From: Watersipora subatra
Taxonomy: Eukaryota; Bryozoa; Gymnolaemata; Cheilostomatida; Watersiporidae
Direction: 5' to 3'
Assembly (NCBI RefSeq): GCF_963576615.1
Contig: NC_088711.1
Location: 13,625,869-13,689,868 of the forward strand
Length of the DNA: 64,000 nucleotides
In this document: positions 1-12,335 of the stretch, one piece after another
Layout: each line of letters starts with the position of its first letter
How positions within the stretch are numbered: position 1 is the first letter of the stretch
Translations under genes and position numbers: made by a program
Notes under the pieces: generated by a model
Database searches by the model: none
Told to the model about the DNA's origin: nothing
Seen by the model: the letters and a program-made list of their open reading frames with translations, nothing else

Positions 1-121
1 GAGTTGTCTGCACTTACACCATCATATAATGATCTATTTGTCCATTTCTTTATTAATAAATAATAATTATTGAACCAGTTAATAGAACAGACTACCGATA
101 AAACAGTGTATATTCACTCAC

Positions 122-2327
122 CCCTCGGCACTATAACATCTGCGTGTCTCATGGTGGGAGCAATGCAGTGGTCATAGGACGGCTTCACAAACTTGCTATA
201 CTGCTTAAGCACACTGTCAAGGTCACGACTTCGCTCTGTTATATCACGACTTAATCTCCGAGCCAACCGTATGTCTGGATCAGTGTCAACGAATACTTTC
301 ATATCACAGAGCTACAATGGCATACCCTAGATAGTGAGAGGTCAAAGGTTCAGTGATATGTCTGATTCTTATTCAGCACAAACATTGTCAACAAAGCTTG
401 CCTCTATCAGTCTTTCATCGCAGAAAGCAAGGATTCCTTCAAAGATGACCACAGTTGCTCCATACAGGATTTTCTACAATATCAAATGCTAAAAGTTACA
501 GCCGGCCATTTTTTCTGGTAGTCAAAGTACGACACTAGACAGTAACTAAACCTTACTGTTTGTCGCTCTCTACTGTGAGTAGAAAAGTTATATAATGGAA
601 TCTCCACTTTTTTGCCTGATTTGAGTCTTTTTAGTGTGTCAACTAAAAGGTCAATGTCGAAGGCATCTGGATGATCAAAGTTATACTCGGCAGCATTTGC
701 CTTGTCATGCTGCTCTTCTGACAAGACCTACAATGAGTATAGCATAAGCTGGGCACATACTAAAGAAAAACAGCAGCAAATTACGTGAAAAACAACTACC
801 TTTAAGAACTAGGTTCACGTCAACATATAAAGATGCTACATAGATGCACGGAGCGTCCCCAGATAAAAAGATCCAATTGTAAGGAGATTTTGTGGAGTCT
901 GTATGATAAGCACTATAAAATTGCTAGTGTCAATATCTCTCTGAGCAGAAAGTATTGTTAGCCCGAGGCTACACAAGGAGACAACTCCAAATATCACCTT
1001 GTAAAAGCTGTCCATGCTGAGCAGACTAATCCATTGCACATCTAACTCCTGAATTATTTTCTTTGCTACAGTTGTCTTGCCAGATGCACTGCCTCCACAT
1101 ATTCCTGTTCAAAAAATACAGAGAATCACTTACTACACGGGTAACTTTTAACCTGTATACATGAAGTAACTTCACCAATTGACACAGTCACCTTGGACTT
1201 GTAATCAAGATGACAGCATGTAACATGACAACATGTAACGTGACAGCAAGTAACGTGACAACATGTAATGTGACAGCATGTAATGTGACAACACGTAACA
1301 TGACAGCATGTAACATGACAGCATGTAACATGAAAGCATGTAACATGACAACATGTAACATGACAACATGTAACATGACAACATGTAACATGACAACATG
1401 TAACATGACAGCATGTAATATGACAACACGTAACATGACATCAAGTAACATGACAACATGTAACATGACAACATGTAATATGACAACACGTAACATGACA
1501 ACACATAACATGACAACACGTAACATGACAATACGTAACATGACAACACGTAACATGACAACACGTAACATGACAGCACGTAACATGACAACATGTAACA
1601 TGACAACATGTAACATGACAACACGTAACGTGACAACACGTAACATGACAACACTTAACATGACAGCACTTAATATGACAACATGTAACATGACAAAATG
1701 CAATGTGACAGCATGTAACATGACAGCATGTAACATGACAACATGTAACATGACAGCATGTAACATGACAACACATAACATGAGCCATAACATTTGATGA
1801 GCCATAGAACATATGACTTTGATAAGCCAGAGAACATGTCAGAATATTTGACATAAAATCTGCTTGATTCAAAGAAGAGGTGGTTTGAAAAGGAGAACCT
1901 GGATTGCGGAGACATACCAATAACAAACGCTTCCTTCAGTTCACCTGTTACATCATACCATGGAGGTCGGCCAGCAGTGTATATAGTCCTCTTTCCTTGT
2001 TGCATCACATCTTGAACATTTTCTAATCAGAAAGATTAGCATACATTAGTGGTCAGCTAGTTACTTGTGTACAATTGGCTATGAGGGGCTTGAGAAATAT
2101 TTTAACCAACTCGAAGATGACAAGCAAGACTGTATATTTGGTTGTAATGAAAGAAAGTCAATTGAGTACAAGTTGATGGATGATATGCACCTCCAATGGA
2201 GTAATTTAGACTATGTGTACGCAAGCGTCTTTTCTGCGCTGCGCCGGCCTTAGAGCTCGGGCTTTTAGGCGGTCTATCTGCAGGTAGGCCTTCTGACGAG
2301 CTATTTGATCCAAATGGTTCTTCATCT
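122..2327 (-). CDS. UCKL1: Uridine-cytidine kinase-like 1, 5' part (partial gene)
   Basis: Phosphorylates uridine and cytidine in pyrimidine salvage; the vertebrate UCKL1 protein also has a C-terminal UPRTase-like domain, which would lie left of position 1. Exons read on the minus strand: 2327-2191 (Ser/Pro/Lys-rich N-terminal linker, less certain), 2022-1918 ([13 protein letters not shown], diagnostic for UCKL1 rather than UCK1/2), 1104-998 (Walker [10 protein letters not shown], then LLSMDSFYK), 727-557 (NFDHPDAFD and THSRER), 473-402 ([15 protein letters not shown]), 311-122 ([32 protein letters not shown]). All junction phases agree. The 473-402 exon ends in a GC donor (AG|GCAAGC), and using it keeps the length equal to human UCKL1 there. 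The intron 1105-1917 holds a 15-bp minisatellite. The initiator Met exon was not found; it should lie right of 2327. The exon-1 donor at 2190 is a choice between two weak sites. Confidence 0.9.
1205..1797. repeat. 15-bp minisatellite in a UCKL1 intron, about 39 copies
   Basis: Tandem copies of acatgtaacatgaca, exactly four per 60 bases, with scattered g/a and t/c variants. Because 15 is a multiple of three and the unit lacks stops in several frames, it yields long open frames on both strands; these are not genes. It lies wholly in the intron between the UCKL1 exons at 1918-2022 and 998-1104. Confidence 0.95.
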
Positions 2328-4261
2328 CTACCAAAATGCAGAATAAAAAGTTGAAGTCCTTAACAAAGATAACATACACAATAGATAACAATGGATAACT
2401 ACCCTAAATATTATATGCCTGGCTGATTTTCATGGACGTTCAATCTTGCTTTAAGATTTTTTAGTATATTAGCCAACAAGTAGGCTGGCTTTCAGGTGAT
2501 ATGGAGAAATTGGAAATAAACTTTCTCCAGTGCCCCTACTTTCAAATTTAGGGGGGGTTTGGTCTGTCTGTACCTCGTATAGCTTCACCTGCAGTGAAGT
2601 GCTACATACCAAATAGAGAAACTGTCTCTCCACTGCAGCACATGAAAAGAACCAGTCTTAGGTCTGTCGTCACAAGGACTGCTGTCACAAGTTTATGTAA
2701 TTAAACTACATGTATATACGCTTATAAACTTATAAGCTTCCATGTTGGCTAGCAAGTAACATGATTGAACAGCTAGATTGTGTGGGACAGCTTAAACTAA
2801 TCAGACTTCATCAACTCAGATAATGAAAAATATGCGACGAGCGCCACCATCTGCCTACCTAAGTCCAGTAGGCTGTCAAAAAGATAATATTAAAACTTGG
2901 CTGTTAGACTGAGAAGCGAAAAAGAGTAGGTACATCTGGCATGCATCAAGACTGATTCTGCAGTGCCAATTGCAAGTGTTTTATATATTGATAAGAATAA
3001 AGATAGTTGTGCACTAATCAGAGCACTGTAAAAAGTAGGTATTATAAACATCACAATGGAAAGCTGCACACATGTGTACACCTCATTGCAGAAATATAAT
3101 GGTACCAAAGTTTTCCAAATCTACTTATGACTGCATTAGGCAATCCAAGTTAAAGTTTGTGCAAAAAAGGGTTGCAAAAGTGCTGCGCAAATTTACTATG
3201 ATATATCATAAAAAATAGCTAGCAGTTACCTAGACTTTCATGAAAAATGTTGTAAAAAATGTAGGCCACACAGATAGTGAAGCTTGTTTTTGAATTCATG
3301 TTTTACGTAAAGGCATAACTTTGCTCGGCCAAGTTCTAGAAAAGAACTATCGAGAGATTATAAATAAAAGTTATGCAAAAGTGATAAACACGAAACAGCA
3401 CATTCCAACACCTTAACCATAACAAGTCATTCCATGCAAGTTAATATAGCTCGGCACCTAAACCCTGTTAAAATGTAGCAAAGGATTCGAGTTTAGGTAG
3501 AAAGATTAACATGGATTCATACGAACCTGGCAGACTTGCTACAATATACACGTTGAAGACGCGCATAAAATGCAAATATAATACAAACTACTACTAGCTT
3601 TTTTAATAAATAAACTAAAACACACACATACACATATATAAATAATAATAGGATCCGTGATTTATCGAAATAACAACGCTAACTATATATGTGAAATAGA
3701 CCGCAATAATACATATTTGATTAAACCAAATAGTTATCACTTCTTAGCTATCGGTGTATATTATGTAAGTTTTCTAAAAAAAAATTGAGATGAACTATTG
3801 ACTTTCGTTTCAGCCATAACGCCACATATTGCTTACTCATTACTCGATGTACAGTCTGAATTAGAATCAATCATTGTTCTTCAAATAGCTGGCACGAAAT
3901 GCTAAACTACAAATGCTTTAGCGGAAATCATTTGGCGATCTCATTTCAGTGGACGCTAGTAACAATATTAGCTTTTTACCCCCGGCTGATTAAGCCGAAT
4001 TAGAGGGGTGTAGGAGACACGACACACTCACTGGGCAAGGCCGAATAACTGAGCAATAGGGTGTGTCTTCTAAGAGTAGCATTTGCCAGAGCCGTATAAT
4101 TTCACATGAAATGTGAAGGTATACGACTCGGCATTTGAGTCCTGTGCCTTGAGTTGTAATGCATTTGAGTTGAGTTTTAATCCATTTGAGTTTAATGCAC
4201 GTACCGTAATTGAATTTTTTACGACGATCTTTTATACCTGTAAAAATGCGAAGAACACATA
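2328..4261. other. Non-coding stretch upstream of the last recognised UCKL1 exon
   Basis: AT-rich sequence with no ORF that resembles a known protein. It must contain the UCKL1 start exon or 5' UTR if the gene is intact, but I could not identify it. No strong repeats seen. Confidence 0.5.
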
Positions 4262-4621
4262 ACAGCGTTGAAACTGGCTCTTCGAATAGGGATTCGTTAA
4301 GAGCAGCACTTCGAGGCAGTTCAATTAGAGGTTTTACGGTACATTGTATATCACTCACCACGTGAATAATTGTTGTCTTAAAACGTGTTGAATGTGTAAA
4401 ACGTTGTTGTAATTGAACGTATACGTTGTCTTAGCTAGAGCGCTATCGTGTCACGTAGAGAAACTATTAATCGTTTGACCTAAACACAGAATATATTCAA
4501 TAAGTATCCATTCAAAAGGCGTGAGTGATATTATAGTGATATACGATGTAGTGTACCGTAAAACCTCCAATTGAACTGCCTCGGAGTTCTACTCTTAACG
4601 AATCCCCTTCGAATATGGACA
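4262..4621. repeat. Inverted-repeat element (arms 4262-4362 and 4521-4621)
   Basis: The left arm is the reverse complement of the right arm. Both contain gtgagtgatat, then accgtaaaacctc, then aattgaactgcctcg and cttaacgaatcc. The roughly 160 bases between them include aacgtatacgttgtctta. A third, direct copy of the right arm plus the spacer lies at about 15604-15830 inside the DIRAS intron. The organisation fits the end of a pogo-like DNA element that has inserted twice or rearranged, but no transposase is visible. Confidence 0.65.
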
Positions 4622-4904
4622 TTTTATTACCGTATGAGAGTACAAAAGATTTTGCTGCATAGAGTATAAACTATAAAGCAGCACGAAACTTTATATAACC
4701 TGAAAACTTTGACTCTGTAGACCGTTACAATCAAATTTCATATTGTTTTTTAATTTGTTTTTTTCTTTAAGTTAATTTTAGGTAATCGTCGCATAGACAA
4801 CTGAAAGAGAATTCTATATTGATAGTAGCAACGCTTTATTGTCTGAAGTAAATTTCACTAGACAAGGATAGACGACTCCCAACTCAAGAGCGAGTTCACG
4901 CAAA

Positions 4905-5335
4905 CTCGATAAACAGACTCGTGGGTGAGCCGATAAACAGACTCGTGGGTGAACCGATAAACAGACTCGATGGTGAGCTGATAAACAAACTCGTGGGTGA
5001 GCCGATAAACAGACTCGTGGATGAGCCGATAAACAGACTCGATGGTGAGCCGATAAACAGACTCATGGGTGAGCCGATAAACAGACTCGTGGTTGAGCCG
5101 ATAAACAGACTCGTGGGTGAGCCGATAAACAGACTCGTGGGTGAGCCGATAAACAGACTCGATGGTGAGCCGATAAACACTCGAGGTTGAGCCGATAAAC
5201 AGACTCGTGGGTGAGCCAATAAACAGACTCGTGGATGAGCCGATAAACAGACTCGATGGTGAGCTGATAAACACTCGAGGTTGAGCCGATAAACAGATAC
5301 AAGGGCCAGCCGATAAACATACTCGATGGTGCCTT
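4905..5335. repeat. 24-bp minisatellite, about 17 copies
   Basis: Units read gataaacagactcgtgggtg followed by agcc, with variants gatggtgagc and gaggttgagc and some shortened copies (aaacactcgagg). Open frames on both strands (for example repeated GEPINRLV) are by-products of the 24-bp period. Confidence 0.95.
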
Positions 5336-8300
5336 TTCTCAACTGTTACACCCTAGTAAGCCAATCGCAATAATTCTTGATATTCGGTCAATAACACTTA
5401 TAGTGAATGCAGCTATGATACGCTGGCTAATATCACAATGCTAAAGTCAGAAACGATGACAAGAATTTTCTACACTATTTGCCTTGGGAAATCAAGCAGA
5501 GCTATTGTAAAGAACGCAGTATCTTTATTGGTGTTTTATCTCACAGTACCAAGCAGTAACATAACAGCAATGACAAAACTGAAAGGTTATATAGCAAACC
5601 AAGGGAAAAATCTACAGTTGATTGGCTGCACAATAATTAGGTCAACCATTGCCACAATAAAATATTTCGAATACAAAAACGATAATATTTGTCATTAACT
5701 AATCACGCAATACGAGTATTAACAATTTTCTGAGTATTGGCAGTATTTATATAGTAACATGCAAATCTTAAAACAATATGGTAATAAATGGTTAACATAA
5801 AAATCTGCTAATGTAAAACATACATATAATATTATACTACAACGAACATGCATTAAGCGAGCGCATTATAATTGACTGTTCAAATTTGAATCCACGGTGA
5901 TAAATTCAAAGAACTCTATTACGCACGTTAGCAGTCTATAAATACGAGTACCGACTGATAGTCACTTCATTAGTTCCCCTCTCCCATCTCAGCTCTCCTC
6001 GGGGCCACTATTCCATCTAAAAAGCTCTGTCCTGCGGTGACAATGGTGGGAATTCCGTGTCACAATTACCGCCAACCTTTTTTATTACATGTCAAAGGTG
6101 CTGCTTGCTGCTCTCTTTTGCTTGATGCATCGAAAAACTTAATGGAGGCACTCTATCATACGTTGTACGAGTTGAGGGTCATAATAGCAAGACTATTATT
6201 GTACAGTTTTAACCTACACCAAAAATCTACTTTCAGAGTATGCAGGGCTTGATTAATTAAATAGTCTTCCTTTGGTTCATCAGTGGAAAAAAAGAAAAGT
6301 TTTTCTTCCACAAAGTTTGTTGAATCAGCAATGACCGTGTAAAAAGCCAGATGTTACAAGGATACAAAAAGCCTCATCAGTTACATGTTAAGTTGTTTGA
6401 TAGATCAGTATTTGGTATGAATTGTTTAGCAGAGCATAGAGACGAAACACTCTAAGTCTGATTATTTCAGCACTCTGCTTAAAATTTAAAACAAAGAGCT
6501 TTTACGATTGACCCTGCTATCAGTGTATAAACTGGTAGAAGGGTCAGTTTAGATATTATCTGAAAACAGCTAGAGTTTATGCTCCTATCTGATGACAATG
6601 ATTGAAACTTGATTACTAGCAAACATTTGATTGCGGATTAGGCCTAAAAACGTTGGCATTTGCAGTCTAATAAGGCAATACCGTAATAGACAACAACAAA
6701 TGAGAGTATGTCTCCAGTGTCTCAGAGCAAATCTCTAGTCTGCATAATAATTAACAACAAAAAGCACTAGTACCACATCATGTAAATTGACAACATAATT
6801 GCCCTCATCATCCAAATAAACAACTAAGAGACACATAAAGCCTGTAAATTCAATGAAATATTTTACCATAACACCAGAAAAGCAAAAAGAAACTTTTATA
6901 TTACGCCAAGTGTAGTTTTGTAACCCAGCTCAATGTACATTCATAGCAAAAAGCTCATTTTGTACATTCATAGAAAGGTGAATTCAAAATCAAATTATAA
7001 AATCAATATACTATTTATTACAGGCGGATGCTCGTTTGGCGACTAATAGCCCTCTTTGTTTTTTCCTACTGGTCTTTTTCATCTTGCTTGGTCTACATGT
7101 GTACATAACATGTACTTACATACAAACTCATATCGCATATAGCTCATATAACATTCTATGTCTTTTGTGTATTGGCAATAGTTAGCTAAAAAAACTCCAT
7201 ATACTTTTATATTTATTTCAAGCATTTGGTTAGTTTGGCCTGGTTTATTTCAAGTTCATAATAATATCGTTCTGTATTCAAGTTTTCTAACGATAATATC
7301 TGTTATCATGTCATCAGACCTTCAAAGATTTAGTTGTAGTTTTTTAATAATTAATCAAAATACACAACCTCACCAGCTATTTATTTAGCTAGAAAAATTC
7401 TTAGCTTAACAGAGAATCCAAAACAAGAAGAAATTTTTGTTTAAGATTGTATTGGTCATCAACATATAATCAATGGTTCTGAGTTGATACCTTTAAAATA
7501 ACAAAACATTATTTAAGCTCTTCCAAGATCAATAAAGGGAACCTGCAGTATCATTGTGACCGACTCATTAGTGATAGTTTTGTATTTTTGTTTGCAAAGA
7601 GTAATAGGTAAAAAGAATTGCCCAATTTGTCAGTGTATTTTGGTTTTAAGATGATTCTCTTTAGTCAAACCTATGAGTCGTTACGAAAGTATAAAATATA
7701 TATGAACACAACCATCATCGTTCATTTATTATCATGCACACGATTTTCTATACAGTAAATTTGTCTTTAAAATTGCTGTCTGTTCTTGTACTCAGTAATG
7801 GTTACTGTCCGACTGTATGAAACGGGATTTGTCCAATAACATCATGCTGTAAATATTTAATATGTAACTTGAAGTTTGAGTTATCCGTGTTTCACTGTAT
7901 ATACTACGCAAAGCTAAATTATAGCTGAGTTAGTAATTTGCTTACAGGTATTCATTGAAGAACATGCAATGGCACACATTTGACATTTAACAAGTTGGTA
8001 CATCAATAAAGTCAAGAGTTCATTGTTGCTTTGCATCGAGTTGTTTACACATGAGTAAGGAGTTGGCCACTCATTAAGCTTTATTTGAAGTTGCATGTAC
8101 AAAGGGAGAACAACTCTGTGTATTTTGTTATTAATTTTTCAGTTGACATTTATTTTACTGATTACTACCTACCTGTTCGTAAAGTTACTTCAAATCTATT
8201 GCAATTACTAAAAAAGTGTGGGTGCAAATATATGACAGATTTTAATGCTTTTGATGAATTTGTGTTTATTAATTTTTACGATACAATATTATATACTTCA

Positions 8301-8353
8301 GATGTGTTGACTAGTCAATACTAAGTCTACTCTATGCCCACAGTAAGAAAGTA
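5336..8353. other. Intergenic region with no recognised gene
   Basis: AT-rich, with short ORFs only. A tataaata box-like sequence at about 5938, followed by a pyrimidine-rich stretch and an ATG at 6037/6043 opening a 70-codon frame, could be a promoter with a short ORF. The predicted peptide has no recognisable domain and I do not call it a gene. Confidence 0.4.
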
Positions 8354-8358
8354 AAGAG

Positions 8359-8574
8359 TGTAGTGTATCAGGGTCATAAGTATGCCACCTGAATCACACT
8401 GTCAACAATTGCAATAATGTGGCAATATGTTTGTTTCTCGGTGCTGTTGTCTTTGCACCTGAAATCGTCACTATGGTGAATCATTGATGACTTGCATACA
8501 CATATATATTGCTTGTAATGTAAAAATAAAACAGTCTTGAATTAGCCAGCCACCAGAAGTCTTGATACACTAAA
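8359..8574 (+). repeat. 5' LTR
   Basis: 216 bp, matches 9697-9912 almost base for base. Contains aataaaa near 8525, a plausible polyadenylation signal about 45 bases before the LTR end. Confidence 0.88.
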
Positions 8575-8586
8575 TTGGCGACGAGG

Positions 8587-9356
8587 ATGCCAGATAATAA
8601 AGCTATGGCTAATTTGTCAGAATTTGACAACTCTACGAGTGTTGAGTCATATTTGGAGCGGTTGGAGATATATTTTGCTGTGAACAAGGTTACGGGAGAC
8701 TCTCGTCAGTACATGCTGCTCATGGGCTTGAAAGGCTATCAATACGATACAATACGAGATCTGGCAGCCCCACAGAAGCCTAAGGATTTGACATACAGTG
8801 ACCTAGTTGACCTTGTATGCAAGCACTTTGGTACGTCAAAGCACTGGCTGGTGGAACGACTTTCATTCAGAGAGATGAGACAGAATTCGGGTGAGAATCT
8901 CAATGAATATGTCAGCCGCTTGAAAAGGACAGCTCGCCAATGTGAGTTTGCCAGTAGTCTGGACGTCAACCTAGTGGAACAATTTCTACGTGGCATGCGG
9001 GACACAATGCTGAGGTCAAAGCTGATCGCACTTGAGGAATCAAAGCTAACTGATATTACTGTGTTATTGCAAGAAGCAAATGCCAAGGTCGCTATAGAGC
9101 AGATTACACCTCCAGATGTGAAATCTGAAATGAATGCAGTCAAGAGGAATTGTTTCAGCAAGGACAAGCAATCTGTGGTGATTGTGGTTTAGAGCAACGG
9201 ATTAACCACAAGTGCCCAGCAAAAGGGCGCACATGTTTTAAATGTGGGGGCAACGGTCATTTAGCAAAAGCCCCTGCCTGCCCAAAGAATAACATCAGAG
9301 CTGTTGAGAAGGCACAGAAATTATTTGACTACGAGGACGACGATTCCCTGTTTTAA
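8587..9356 (+). pseudogene. Ty3/gypsy-type Gag, frameshifted before the zinc knuckles
   Basis: The first frame (8587-9192) resembles retrotransposon Gag capsid: acidic N-terminus, SYLERLEIYF, a QYMLLMGL helix, FGTSKHWLVERLSFR, and NLNEYVSRLKRTARQCEF. It then runs into a stop at 9190. The continuation with nucleocapsid zinc knuckles (CGDCG...HKCPAKGRTC and CFKCGGNGH) lies in another frame, overlapping from about 9150 and ending DDDSLF at 9356. The usual Gag is one frame, so an indel near 9150 is likely; a programmed shift is not excluded but no slippery heptamer stands out. The second knuckle has H-x6-C instead of H-x4-C, suggesting a further two-residue insertion. No pol follows. Confidence 0.8.
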
Positions 9357-9696
9357 GTCAGTCAGCTTAGCCAGTAAATCTACTAGTCAGTTAGCCAGTC
9401 AGCAATGTTTGCTCAATTTTGAAATGTGACGTTATTCAGCCATTCACTGTGTGTGATGTCTCTCTGCTATCTACTGTGTGTAGTGTTTCTAGTTTAGTCC
9501 AGCCAGAATTTGAGTTAGTACTGTGTGAACTTCTCAACAGATCTTGCATATGTTTCATGTGAATATTTCTGCTTTTGGAAGAAAAGGAAGGAATATGTTT
9601 ATATGTTTATTGAATTGTCAAAAATTGTCATATCCTCCTTTGTAGCCTATGTACCTGTATTACGTAAGCTTTCAATTTTGTAAAATTGGTAAGGGA

Positions 9697-9912
9697 TGTA
9701 GTGTATCAGGGTCATAAGTATGCCACCTGAATCATACTGTCAACAATTGCAATAATGTGGCAATATGTTTGTTTCTCGGTGCTGTTGTCTTTGCACCTGA
9801 AATCGTCACTATGGTGAATCATTGATGACTTGCATACACATATATATTGCTTGTAATGTAAAAATAAAACAGTCTTGAATTAGCCAGCCACCAGAAGTCT
9901 TGATACACTAAA
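9697..9912 (+). repeat. 3' LTR
   Basis: 216-bp direct copy of 8359-8574. Followed immediately by the target duplication aagag. Confidence 0.88.
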
Positions 9913-9917
9913 AAGAG

Positions 9918-12139
9918 TAAACAAGCCAAAAGTGATATTTAATTACGTGCAAATTAGTTTCGTATTGAAATGCTCAATTCACAGCTTCATAGCTGAACAG
10001 AATAAGAATGCTAGCTTTTCACAAAATCAAAATTTCAAAGTGGTACAGTAGAAGCAACCATAGAGCAACCTTTGGTAGCAACCATAGAGAACTCAAGCAA
10101 ACTAGAAACGGTTCACTTGTGAAACTGCATCTGTTTAGTGCTTTCCTGATATGTTAATTTAACAAGTATGCTAAGATACTGTTTGATCTGTGAGAAATGT
10201 TGTTTATACTGAGATCAAAGCAAGGCAGAGGAACAACTTCATTTAATTTGAAAAGCTATGTAAAGCCAACGAGTCCTTGAAGTACATATGGATGTAAACA
10301 TCTGTCAGGTATCAGAACTAGCATAGTTTGATTACAATCTTGTTATGTAGATCCTTGCTTTCCGCACAGCTTTTTAGAAATGTGTGTTTACCGATGAGCT
10401 CATGTTGTTATGAATACGAGATATGTGCTCTTCTCAAACTTGCACATGTAGGTAATTTTTGTATCTGTTCCAGTTTAATGAGACAAAGCTACAAATTTTA
10501 AATTCTGTTGACAGAGAAAAGCTGGTTACAGGCAATACAAATGTATCTCACATATAAATACAAAATGACTCTCCAATTGGAGGGAGCAGCAAGAGTGAAG
10601 GAGTAAAAGTGAACTGGGATGATGGAGTAAAAGCGAACAGCGAGATTGAAGACGGAAGACGTAAAAGAGAACAGCAGGAGTGAAGGAGTAAAAAAAAACA
10701 GCGAGAGTTAAGGAGTAAAACAGAATAAGAGTGAAAGCATAAAAGGGAACAGCAAAAATCAGACAGCGAGAATCAAAAGGTGAGAACTTCCGGAACCAGG
10801 TGTCTGGGTCCTGTAACTAGACACCTGGTTTCGGGAAATGTATTATGGAAATTTGGCATTTCTCAATGCTACTGGGATGCGTTGTCTAGTTTTAAACTAT
10901 CTGGCAGTTCCTTTGCTAATATTAAGTTTGTTTTCTTACACATGTATTATGATGTATCATCTCATTATAACGCAATAAACGAATGCGCGCATACACACAA
11001 AATGTGACCTAACACTGCTCTAAAAGCATTATTTCAATGTTTGGTAAATGTGTGAGGAATTCCTTAGTGCTGAAAGTTTCACAGCTAAGTATGTCTCATC
11101 TAAAGTTCTGTTACTGATGGCCACTGATTGCAGTAATCACTAACATGAGGTCACCTGATTTAGAAATTGCTGACAGCTTGTTCACACCTGCTAATAGAAT
11201 GTATGAAGCGTGTACTTGTTATGTATCTGGAGGATGGATTGGGTGGCGGCTGTGTCGTCATACTGCAGCTTAGTGAAAACACAACTCCTTTTATTAGAGT
11301 CAACTCTGTTTGTGTTGTCAAGGGTATTGATGAAGATCACACACTGTGCAAGTTGATGCAGGCTTATAAACTAAGTGTCTATGTAGCCCACTATATTATA
11401 TAATATATACAGTGGTGATACAAATTATGGAACCGCCTTTGTGTTTTAGTGGATAATGCGCTATAACAGCTTTCATATTCGCTGTTTTTGGTCTGGATAT
11501 AGAAAATTATGTCATTAGAAAGGAAATTTTATCAGCTGTCACATTATCAAATTTTCTTTTGCATCCAAGTATAATTCCATTTTTAAAGCAGTTGAAGGTG
11601 CATCTAATCAGGGTGTCCTATAAATAGTCACTCTATCTCATAAATAGCAGTCTAATGAATGTTTAGAATTCCTAAAAAATTTAAGCAACTAAATTTAACA
11701 AACATTTAAGACAATACTTGCATTGAGTGAGACATTGCGCATTACATATTGTAACCCATGTAATATTAAAAAGCCCTTTTGCTCTGTGTAGAAGTCATTC
11801 TAGTAACTTCACGATTATGCCTCAACATCTCACAAAAGAAAAGCATGCTGTAATGATTCATACTATATACTATCATGATATATACTAAATATACTATTTA
11901 CCAAACTGATCAGACGTCACTATTGTATGAATTGGTTTTATAAAACTTTGACAGGTATATTGCATGTCATAATTGTCAATAATTGTATTAATTTGTTCTT
12001 TGTGGTGTTACCAGAATGACAGCAAGCCATTTCCAGACGGCATGAAGCATTATGGATTAAAAGCTCCATTGTTCGCCATAGGCCTGCTCTTGCTTGACCT
12101 CATAGCAATGATATGAATGTACCTAGTGTCTCTTATTCA
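9918..12139. other. Intergenic region, no recognised gene
   Basis: Contains a degenerate A/G-rich tandem segment at about 10588-10775 (agcgagagtgaaggagtaaaa-like units of roughly 27-35 bp, five or six copies) and a dispersed repeat at 10845-11107. Other ORFs are short and unmatched. Confidence 0.5.
10845..11107 (+). repeat. Dispersed repeat, copy 1 (copy 2 at 17215-17477)
   Basis: Shares with 17215-17477, in the same order and orientation: ctggcagttcctttgctaat, cataacacaataaac, gcgcgcatacacaca, cctaacactgct, aaaagcattatt, and gtttcacagctaagtatgtc. Divergence is moderate with small indels. No ends or ORF identify the element class. Confidence 0.75.
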
Positions 12140-12335
12140 TTTGACAGTACCAAATGTCCTTTATTTCTATGAAAAGACACCTGGTATATCTTTCTCATTT
12201 AGAGTTACCTAATATCCTTTATTTCTATGAACAGACACCTGGTGTATCTTTCTCATTTAGAGATACCTACTACCCTTATTTCTATGAAGAGACATCCAGT
12301 AAATCTTTCTCATTTAGAGGTATCTAACATTCCTT
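12140..12335. repeat. 58-bp tandem repeat, about 3.3 copies
   Basis: Units contain cctttatttctatga, agacacctgg, and atctttctcatttagag. Copies have diverged by substitutions and small indels. Confidence 0.8.

Larger units (their letters stand above)
8359..9912 (+). mobile_element. Gag-only LTR retrotransposon with 216-bp LTRs and 5-bp TSD
   Basis: Two direct repeats, 8359-8574 and 9697-9912, begin tgtagtgtatc and end gatacactaaa, so their ends are inverted copies of each other. They are nearly identical (a c/t difference near 8397 is visible), implying recent insertion. The element is flanked by aagag at 8354-8358 and 9913-9917. Directly after the 5' LTR comes ttggcgacgagg, the type of primer-binding region seen in many animal Ty3/gypsy elements, then the gag ATG at 8587. 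A short purine run (aaggga) precedes the 3' LTR. The internal part is only 1.12 kb and no protease, reverse transcriptase or integrase is present, so this is a non-autonomous derivative. Confidence 0.9.

Noticed and set aside
3990-4361. 123-codon minus-strand frame
   Set aside because: Runs through the inverted-repeat element; no domain seen.
4858-5342. Frames with repeated FIGSPTSL or GEPINRL
   Set aside because: By-products of the 24-bp array.
6037-6252. Short gene after a TATA-like box
   Set aside because: The 70-codon peptide has no recognisable feature and the promoter signal is weak on its own.
8739-9167. Minus-strand 142-codon frame
   Set aside because: Antisense shadow of the retrotransposon gag.
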